Source: a virus
DNA: 28,053 bases
Strand: one strand, 5' to 3'
Virus record (IMG/VR): IMGVR_UViG_3300023196_003495
Coordinates: 1-28,053 of that record
The position numbers and the translations under genes were made by a program. The number at the start of each line of letters is the position of its first letter. Positions within the stretch are counted from its first letter, which is position 1. Positions 23,332 to 28,053 of the stretch are shown here, piece after piece. The notes beneath the pieces were generated by a model that was given only the letters and a program-made list of their open reading frames with translations, searched no databases and was not told the origin of the DNA.

Positions 23332-23982
23332 ATGAAACTGATTAGAGAAGAAATCGAACAAGTAGAGATTATCGTTGAGCAACGCAACGGTAAAAAGCAT
23401 CTCTATATTGAAGGAGTTTTCCTTCAGGGTAATATGCCCAATAGAAACAGAAGATATTATAGCGGCAATCTTCTTGAGAGAGAAGTGAAGCGTTATAATG
23501 AAAATTTTGTTGCTAAAGGTCGTGCTCTAGGTGAGTTGGGACACCCTGATGGACCTTCCATTAACCTAGATAGAGTTTCTCATAAAATCGTATCACTTCA
23601 TAGAGAAGGTGATAATTTTATTGGAAAGGCAAAAATCCTTTCCACTCCAATGGGAAAAATTGCCGAATCTCTTCTAAACGATGGTGTCAAACTTGGAGTT
23701 TCTTCTCGTGGAGTCGGAACCTTATCTCCTACAAGAGAGGGTTACAACATGGTAAATGATGATTTCAATCTAGCTACTGCTGCCGATATTGTTGCCGACC
23801 CTTCAGCACCTGATGCTTTTGTGGATGGTATTATGGAAGGTAAAGATTGGGTCTGGGATGGAGGAATTCTCCGCGAAAGATTTGCAGAAAAAACATATAA
23901 GCAAATTAATACTCTGGTTGATCAGAAAAAACTAGAAGAAAATAAGTTAAACTTATTCTCAAACTTCCTATCAAATCTATAA
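23332..23982 (+). CDS. 21: Prohead core protease gp21
   Basis: gp21 is the serine protease that digests the scaffold and trims gp23 during head maturation. It is related in fold to herpesvirus assemblin. The catalytic histidine is H71 in ALGELGHPDGPS, and the catalytic serine lies in KLGVSSRGVG (S124 or S125); this matches the T4 gp21 layout. The conserved LYIEGVFLQGNMPNRNRRYY opens the protein. Length is 216 residues (T4 212). The C-terminal helix region (QINTLVDQKKLEENKLNLFS) is probably the self-cleaved propeptide. It shares the transcript of the core-protein genes; no promoter lies in the 5-nt gap. Confidence 0.97.
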   Translation: MKLIREEIEQVEIIVEQRNGKKHLYIEGVFLQGNMPNRNRRYYSGNLLEREVKRYNENFVAKGRALGELGHPDGPSINLDRVSHKIVSLHREGDNFIGKAKILSTPMGKIAESLLNDGVKLGVSSRGVGTLSPTREGYNMVNDDFNLATAADIVADPSAPDAFVDGIMEGKDWVWDGGILRERFAEKTYKQINTLVDQKKLEENKLNLFSNFLSNL

Positions 23983-23984
23983 TT

Positions 23985-23992
23985 TATAAATA
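23985..23992 (+). promoter_or_regulatory. T4-type late promoter box, TATAAATA, before gp22
   Basis: Exact TATAAATA, 2 nt after the gp21 stop and 44 nt before the gp22 ATG. This gives the scaffold gene, and by read-through gp23, a strong late promoter. Confidence 0.7.
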
Positions 23993-24036
23993 AGTATAGA
24001 TTTTCCACTTAATATCTTATTCGGAGAGTTCAAAAA

Positions 24037-25020
24037 ATGTCCTCAGATTTACAAGAAATGGATAACGTCGTGAAAAAGGGCGCTGCAGCTAGTCAGGGTA
24101 TGGACACATCCCTTGCTGGTAAAGTAGATGATCTTGGTGGTCCTACCCCCGAGAACTATCGCTCAACTGACGATTCCGCAAAACTAAAGGATCCAGCATC
24201 AATTATGGCAAAAGCACCTCAACCTAAGGCGAAAGCTGAAGAAGCTGAGATTAAAGAACCAGTGGTTGCAGAAGCAGAAACACCTGTTTCTGAAGATCAA
24301 CTACCAGAAATCAATGTCGAAGAAGATGTTGCTGCTTTGTTTGCTGGAGAAGAACTCTCCGAAGAGTTCCAAGAAAAAGCAAAGACTGTTTTTGAAGCTG
24401 CTGTAACCGCAAGAGTTACAGCAGCTAAAGCACAGATCGAAGAGCAGGCACAAGCATCTCTAGTTGAAGAACTAGAAGAACTTAAGTCTGCACTTACTGA
24501 GCGTGTTGATGCATATCTTGAGTACGTTGCTCAAGAATGGATCGAAGAAAACGCACTTCAGATCGAACATGGTCTGAAAACTGAAATGACAGAATCCTTC
24601 CTACAAGGTATGAAGGGTCTTTTTGAAAATCATTATGTTTCTATCCCTGAAGATAAGTATGATGTTGTAGAAAATATGGTAAATAAACTTGATGACATGG
24701 AGGTCAAGCTCAACGAGCAAATCGAAAGAAATATCAATCTGAATCGCAGACTTGGAGAAACCACTGCTGAAGGTATCTTCGGCCAAGTTTCTGAAGGTCT
24801 AGCACTTACTCAGAAAGATAAGCTCGCTTCTCTAGTAGAAGGTGTTGAGTTTGAGGGTGAAGAATCTTACCGTGAAAAGTTAACGACTCTAAGGGAGTCC
24901 TATTTCCCCGCTGAGATGAAGTCTGAGACTTCTGAAACTCTTTCTGAGGGTGTTGATAGCGGCCGCGACGTAACCAATTCAATGTCTCGTTATCTAGAAA
25001 CACTTTCTAGAATTAAGTGA
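24037..25020 (+). CDS. 22: Prohead scaffold (major core) protein gp22
   Basis: gp22 forms the internal scaffold of the prohead and is destroyed by gp21. The product is very rich in Glu, Ala and Lys, helical throughout, with long coiled-coil stretches (residues about 110-175 and 200-240, for example EEFQEKAKTVFEAAVTARVT). The segment VEFEGEESYREKLTTLRESY and the ending SMSRYLETLSRIK are conserved in T4-like scaffolds. Length is 327 residues against 269 in T4; the extra part is the Pro/Ala/Glu-rich N-terminal stretch. Possible gp21 sites (hydrophobic-x-Glu) include TVFE/AA. The ATG has a GGAGAG ribosome binding site at 24023-24028. Confidence 0.95.
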   Translation: MSSDLQEMDNVVKKGAAASQGMDTSLAGKVDDLGGPTPENYRSTDDSAKLKDPASIMAKAPQPKAKAEEAEIKEPVVAEAETPVSEDQLPEINVEEDVAALFAGEELSEEFQEKAKTVFEAAVTARVTAAKAQIEEQAQASLVEELEELKSALTERVDAYLEYVAQEWIEENALQIEHGLKTEMTESFLQGMKGLFENHYVSIPEDKYDVVENMVNKLDDMEVKLNEQIERNINLNRRLGETTAEGIFGQVSEGLALTQKDKLASLVEGVEFEGEESYREKLTTLRESYFPAEMKSETSETLSEGVDSGRDVTNSMSRYLETLSRIK

Positions 25021-25067
25021 AGTTAACACTATTATCTTTTATTAAACCTTAAACTCAAAGAAAAAAA

Positions 25068-26486
25068 ATGTACAACAATCCCCAACTCCTAGAGAAGTGG
25101 GCACCTCTTCTAGACTATGAAGGTGTTGACACTATCAAGGATACTCACAGACGTGCAGTAACCGCTCAACTTCTAGAGAACCAAGAGCGTTTCCTAGGCG
25201 AACAGCGTGCCTTTGAAGGCGGCTTCGACCTACAGGAAGCACCCACCACTTCTATGTCTACTGGTGGCGGTGGCGGATTCAGTGGTACTGCTGCTTCTGA
25301 TAGCGGCACTCCTACTGCTGGTTTCGACCCCGTTCTAATCAGTCTAATCCGTCGCTCCATGCCCAACTTGGTCGCTTATGACCTTGCTGGTGTGCAGCCC
25401 ATGAACGGACCTACTGGTCTAATCTTCGCCATGCGCTCACGCTATGAGAACATGGGTGGAAGAGAGGCATTCTTCAATGAGCCCGATTCTGCATTCTCTG
25501 CCCAGCGCGAAGGTTATGATGCCAGTCAGGGTGACTACACTGCTGGCGCTGATAGTGCTGGTTCTGTTGGTTTCGGTACCACCCTACAGCGTGGTTCTAA
25601 CCCTGGTGTACTTGATCCTAACGCTGGTCCTGCAGACTATAGCGTTGGACAAGGTTTCCCCGTAACTGAGTCTGAGACTCTAGGCGAAAGCGGAAACGAC
25701 TTCAACGAAATGGCTTTCTCAATCGAGAAGGTCACCGTAACCGCTAGATCCAGAGCACTCAAGGCTGAGTACTCCTTGGAACTTGCACAAGACCTTAAGG
25801 CAATTCATGGTTTGAATGCCGAGGCTGAACTTGCAAACATTCTCTCTTCTGAGATTCTTTCCGAGATCAACCGCGAAGTCATCAGAACCATCTATAAGTC
25901 TGCTGAGGCTGGTGCTCAACTCAATACCGCTCAGGCTGGTCAGTTTGACCTAGACGTTGACTCCAACGGTCGCTGGAGTGTTGAGAAGTTCAAGGGTCTC
26001 CTCTTCCAAATCGAAAGAGATGCCAACCAGATCGCACAAAGAACTCGTAGAGGAAAGGGTAACATCATCCTAACTTCTGCTGATGTTGCTTCTGCTCTAA
26101 CCATGGCTGGTGTACTTGATTACACCCCTGCTCTTAACGCTAACCTCAACGTTGATGACACTGGCAACACCTTTGCTGGTACCATTAACGGTAAGTATCG
26201 CGTATTCATCGACCCATTCGCCTCTAACAACGCTGCACTTCAGTACTACGTTGTTGGTTATAAGGGTTCTTCACCTTATGACGCAGGACTCTTCTACTGC
26301 CCATACGTTCCTCTTCAGATGGTTCGTGCAGTTGGCGAGAACACCTTCCAGCCCAAGATCGGATTTAAGACTCGCTACGGCATGGTCGCTAATCCCTTCG
26401 CTGAAGGTACTGATGTCGCACTTGGTGCAATCAAGGCTGGCACCAACCGCTACTACCGTCGCGTTTCCGTCAAAAACCTTATGTGA
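25068..26486 (+). CDS. 23: Major capsid protein gp23
   Basis: gp23 is the HK97-fold shell protein. LIRRSMPNLVAYDLAGVQPM followed by NGPTGLIFAMRSRYE (about residues 97-130) is the best-known conserved block of T4-like capsid proteins. The C-terminus ends GTNRYYRRVSVKNLM. Length is 472 residues (T4 521). A probable maturation site is FDLQE/APTT at E57-A58, fitting the T4 protease preference for Leu/Ile-x-Glu followed by Ala/Gly. Codon use is shifted to C-ending and CGC/CGT codons compared with neighbours, as expected for the most abundant virion protein. The 47-nt gap upstream has neither a late promoter box nor a clear Shine-Dalgarno. A strong terminator follows. Confidence 0.98.
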   Translation: MYNNPQLLEKWAPLLDYEGVDTIKDTHRRAVTAQLLENQERFLGEQRAFEGGFDLQEAPTTSMSTGGGGGFSGTAASDSGTPTAGFDPVLISLIRRSMPNLVAYDLAGVQPMNGPTGLIFAMRSRYENMGGREAFFNEPDSAFSAQREGYDASQGDYTAGADSAGSVGFGTTLQRGSNPGVLDPNAGPADYSVGQGFPVTESETLGESGNDFNEMAFSIEKVTVTARSRALKAEYSLELAQDLKAIHGLNAEAELANILSSEILSEINREVIRTIYKSAEAGAQLNTAQAGQFDLDVDSNGRWSVEKFKGLLFQIERDANQIAQRTRRGKGNIILTSADVASALTMAGVLDYTPALNANLNVDDTGNTFAGTINGKYRVFIDPFASNNAALQYYVVGYKGSSPYDAGLFYCPYVPLQMVRAVGENTFQPKIGFKTRYGMVANPFAEGTDVALGAIKAGTNRYYRRVSVKNLM

Positions 26487-26509
26487 TCCATCAGGATACA
26501 CAACTACTT

Positions 26510-26532
26510 GGACCCTTCGGGGTCCTTTTTTT
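26510..26532 (+). terminator. Rho-independent terminator after gp23
   Basis: GGACCC (26510-26515), UUCG-type loop TTCG, GGGTCC (26520-26525), then seven T. The stem starts 24 nt after the gp23 stop. It ends the capsid unit. Confidence 0.92.
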
Positions 26533-26565
26533 ATGAGTATATATTCGTAGGCATAAATTTTTATG

Positions 26566-26594
26566 TTGAAACGAACACTTTTTGTATATATAGT
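26566..26594 (+). promoter_or_regulatory. Host sigma-70-type promoter in the gp23-gp3 gap
   Basis: A -35 TTGAAA (26566-26571) and a -10 TATAGT (26589-26594) are separated by exactly 17 nt, each matching five of six consensus bases. The predicted start is near 26601, just before the GAGGTGA at 26606-26612. It would let host RNA polymerase transcribe this island early, unlike the ATAAATA-driven neighbours. Confidence 0.65.
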
Positions 26595-26616
26595 ATTAGA
26601 ATTACGAGGTGACCCA

Positions 26617-26688
26617 ATGAGCCCAAACTCAAGTTATATTATGAGTCACATTTACAGAAGTAAAAACTATGAACAATCTCGCCTCTAG
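26617..26688 (+). CDS. Possible 23-aa leader peptide
   Basis: ATG 26617 follows a textbook Shine-Dalgarno, GAGGTGA at 26606-26612, with a 4-nt spacer. The frame encodes MSPNSSYIMS...EQSRL and stops at TAG 26686-26688. It overlaps the start of the next tiny ORF by 20 nt in a different frame, so it could couple translation to it, or the two could be joined by a frameshift. The very strong ribosome binding site is the main evidence. The peptide resembles nothing I know. Confidence 0.45.
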   Translation: MSPNSSYIMSHIYRSKNYEQSRL

Positions 26689-26827
26689 AAATCAATTATA
26701 CGAATGGACACAATCTGAAGATTCCACAGAACTAGAAAAAATCAACGATTACTACGAATGTCTAATTGAATGTACCGATACACATCAAGCATCATGTAAA
26801 CGAATCTGTAGAGAAGTGCTTATGTAG
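26669..26827 (+). CDS. 52-aa twin-CX3C microprotein
   Basis: MNNLASRNQL is followed by an acidic helix-like region and then CLIEC (C31, C35) and CKRIC (C43, C47), separated by seven residues. The twin CX3C layout suggests a helical hairpin held by two disulfides or by a metal ion. No signal peptide is present. An in-frame stop at 26642-26644 limits the frame, and ATG 26669 is the only ATG before the conserved-looking part. Its own ribosome binding site is weak (GAAG), so it may depend on the overlapping leader ORF. It has its own promoter and terminator between gp23 and gp3. Function is unknown; a small host-directed or regulatory protein is a guess. Confidence 0.65.
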   Translation: MNNLASRNQLYEWTQSEDSTELEKINDYYECLIECTDTHQASCKRICREVLM

Positions 26828-26837
26828 ATAAGAATCT

Positions 26838-26862
26838 AGACCCCTTGAAGGGGTCTTTTTTT
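26838..26862 (+). terminator. Rho-independent terminator after the microprotein gene
   Basis: AGACCCCT (26838-26845), loop TGA, AGGGGTCT (26849-26856), followed by a run of T to 26862. It starts 11 nt after the stop codon of the 52-aa ORF and closes the island. Confidence 0.92.
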
Positions 26863-26863
26863 A

Positions 26864-26871
26864 TCTAAATA
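26864..26871 (+). promoter_or_regulatory. Late promoter-like box, TCTAAATA, before gp3
   Basis: TCTAAATA lies directly after the terminator and ends only 9 nt before the gp3 ATG. If used with T4 spacing, it would give a nearly leaderless mRNA. The CTAAATA variant also occurs at 28030. Confidence 0.45.
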
Positions 26872-26880
26872 AAAATAAAA

Positions 26881-27426
26881 ATGACTTCCATATTAAGAAA
26901 CGAAATCCAGAACAGGAATCTATTGACTCCTAGTGGTTTTGAGTTCGTTATTGATAAGAATAGGAAGATTGATTTTTTCTGTCAAACTGCTAGTATACCA
27001 GAGATTTCTCTTGGTACTGCAATCCAACCTACATATTTGAAGGACATAGAAGTTCCTGGAGAGAAACTCCAGTATTCAGATTTTGAAATGTCATTTCTTG
27101 TGGATGAAAATTTTGAAAACTATATGGCAGTTCACAACTGGTTAACGGGGCTAGGATTCCCACAATCACCAGAACAATTCGATAACCTTACAACAGATTC
27201 TGATGGTCTTGAAGACTATAGAGAACAATTCTCAGATGGAACACTAATTGTTCTAAACAGTAACTTCCAACCAAACTTTAAGATTACATTTCAAGATATG
27301 TTCCCCGTAAGTCTCACTTCTCTAGAGTTTGATACCAAACTCCAACAGGAAGAGTACTTTACAGCAAGGGTGGTTTTCAAGTATACTGTGTATGAAGTGA
27401 CTAGTATCCTTGGCAAGGCTTTATGA
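26881..27426 (+). CDS. 3: Tail completion protein, probably gp3 (tail-tube fold)
   Basis: The 181-residue product lies between gp23 and uvsY, the place where I recall T4-like cyanophages carrying gene 3, the tail tube terminator/sheath stabiliser (T4 gp3 has 176 aa). The sequence itself has the tail-tube fold pattern shared by gp19 and gp54: FFCQTASIPEISLG, then IEVPGEKLQYSDFEMSFLVD, ENYMAVHNWLTGLGFP, and a terminal MFPVSLTSLEFDT with ARVVFKYTVYEV. This compares with gp54 (MPENRLSY, RAMQDWVNS, VPISVSSPELSYD) and with gp19. Structural identity is sure. The exact name rests on position, and a gp54-like tube initiator is the alternative. The stop overlaps the uvsY start (ATGA). Confidence 0.8.
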   Translation: MTSILRNEIQNRNLLTPSGFEFVIDKNRKIDFFCQTASIPEISLGTAIQPTYLKDIEVPGEKLQYSDFEMSFLVDENFENYMAVHNWLTGLGFPQSPEQFDNLTTDSDGLEDYREQFSDGTLIVLNSNFQPNFKITFQDMFPVSLTSLEFDTKLQQEEYFTARVVFKYTVYEVTSILGKAL

Positions 27427-27851
27427 ATCTTGATGACATTCAGAAAATGTGGACCCGTGATTCGGAGATTGATCGTGATGATCTCGCTAGCGAATCTCTG
27501 AAGACTTCACAACTTCATGCAAAATATTATGAAGTTTATAATACTACTTTACTTTTACGAGAAAGAGCAAAAGAAACCTATGACAGAGTGTACCTAGATA
27601 GATATAACTACTACACAGGTAAAGCTGATCCAGAAATTTACGATAAGGAACCCTTCCCATATAAAGTCAGAGAAAAAGAAACTTTAAATCGTTATATGAA
27701 TGCAGACGAGAAGGTATCAAAAACCGATTTAAAGATTCGTTATTATGATACAATGCTCCGTTATTTGGAAGAAATTATCAAATCTTTATCTAATAGAAAT
27801 TATGCCATCAAAAATGCAATTGACTGGATGAAATTTCAAGCAGGAATGTAA
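27423..27851 (+). CDS. uvsY: Recombination mediator UvsY
   Basis: UvsY loads the UvsX recombinase onto single-stranded DNA covered by gp32, a step in recombination-dependent replication and repair. The 142-residue product matches T4 UvsY (137 aa) in order: MNLDDIQKMW with ID at the start, YYTGKADPE (T4 YYSGRGDGD), LNRYMNADEKVSKTDLKIRY (T4 VLSADKDVLKVDTSLQY), and NRNYAIKNAIDWMKFQAGM (T4 SRGFAIKHIQDMRAFEAG). The ATG overlaps the gp3 stop by ATGA, so a replication gene is translated from a late tail transcript. Confidence 0.96.
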   Translation: MNLDDIQKMWTRDSEIDRDDLASESLKTSQLHAKYYEVYNTTLLLRERAKETYDRVYLDRYNYYTGKADPEIYDKEPFPYKVREKETLNRYMNADEKVSKTDLKIRYYDTMLRYLEEIIKSLSNRNYAIKNAIDWMKFQAGM

Positions 27852-28033
27852 TGGATAACGAATACTATCAAATAGAATTAAATATCAGAGGAATTAGGCT
27901 TATTCATGAAGGTCTTCGACAAGCAGTCGAAAAATGGTCTGGTGGAGATCCAGCAGAACAAATAAACTTGATGACTATGAGAGATAATTTTTATAGAATT
28001 ATTTTAGAAGATCAGTTCAATTTGGAAGACTAA
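27851..28033 (+). CDS. Small helical protein after uvsY, 60 aa, unknown
   Basis: The ATG overlaps the uvsY stop (TAATG). The product (YQIELNIRGIRLIHEGLRQA, then VEKWSGGDPAEQINLMTMRD) is predicted mostly helical, without Cys, signal peptide or membrane segment. Its position directly after uvsY suggests a recombination/replication context. I recall small ORFs between uvsY and uvsW in related phages, but no function. The last codons contain a CTAAATA box for the gene beyond the window. Confidence 0.8.
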   Translation: MDNEYYQIELNIRGIRLIHEGLRQAVEKWSGGDPAEQINLMTMRDNFYRIILEDQFNLED

Positions 28034-28036
28034 ATA
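28030..28036 (+). promoter_or_regulatory. Late promoter-like box, CTAAATA, at the right edge
   Basis: CTAAATA overlaps the stop of the 60-aa gene. If the usual 27-28 nt spacing holds, the next gene should start about 28064, just beyond the window. Confidence 0.4.
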
Positions 28037-28053
28037 TTTTTAGGTGATAACTT

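Noticed and set aside
26110-26550. 146-aa ORF in another frame over the end of gp23
   Set aside because: It overlaps the conserved gp23 C-terminus and reads through the terminator; the Leu/Thr/Ser-rich sequence is typical of a shadow frame.
26595-26860. tRNA gene in the gp23-gp3 gap
   Set aside because: No cloverleaf, T-loop GTTCGAATC-type sequence or acceptor pairing is visible; the two hairpins there are T-tailed terminators.

Overview
The window is a stretch of the virion-structure block of a T4-like marine myovirus, most probably a cyanophage of the Synechococcus/Prochlorococcus type (Kyanoviridae-like); a related pelagiphage cannot be excluded. The evidence is the gene order (gp8, large tail protein, gp13, gp14, gp15, gp16, gp17, gp18, gp19, gp20, small core protein, gp21, gp22, gp23, gp3-like, UvsY), the AT-rich sequence, T4-type late promoter boxes (ATAAATA), and features that differ from T4: no gp9-gp12 or fibritin at their T4 positions, no gp24 after gp23, a DUF6321-like protein between the terminase subunits, and proteins enlarged by Gly-Tyr repeat modules. 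All genes lie on the + strand, tightly packed, often with ATGA, TGATG or TAATG overlaps. I see no tRNA, rRNA, CRISPR array, integrase, insertion sequence, homing endonuclease or photosynthesis gene.

Layout. 1-11355: baseplate and tail-appendage genes, namely a gene cut by the left edge (gp7 position), gp8 and a 2444-residue virion protein, then a small coiled-coil protein. 11375-11928: two small proteins where T4 has fibritin. 11928-15002: neck and tail-completion proteins gp13, gp14, gp15. 15010-18315: terminase small subunit, a DUF6321-like protein, terminase large subunit and a small zinc-ribbon-like protein. 18398-21173: tail sheath and tail tube. 21207-26486: portal, a gp67-like core protein, a small unknown, prohead protease, scaffold and major capsid protein. 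26487-26880: an intergenic island holding a terminator, a host-type promoter, two very short ORFs and a second terminator. 26881-28033: a tail-tube-fold protein (probably gp3), UvsY and a small unknown.

The products cooperate in assembly. gp20 nucleates the prohead around a gp22/gp67-like core, gp23 forms the shell, gp21 matures it, gp16/gp17 package DNA through gp20, gp13/gp14 close the head, and gp15 and the gp3-like protein end the tail built from gp18 and gp19 on a baseplate that includes gp8 and the large appendage proteins. UvsY belongs to recombination-dependent replication and marks the edge of the structural block.

The most unusual signals are: (i) the short regulated island between gp23 and gp3, encoding a 52-residue protein with a twin CX3C cysteine pattern; (ii) a GxGY beta-repeat and a second GE-x-I-x-G repeat that recur in at least four different virion proteins, including a roughly 250-residue insertion in neck protein gp14; (iii) a nearly constant 27-28 nt distance from late promoter box to start codon; and (iv) three GCGGCCGC palindromes in an AT-rich sequence.
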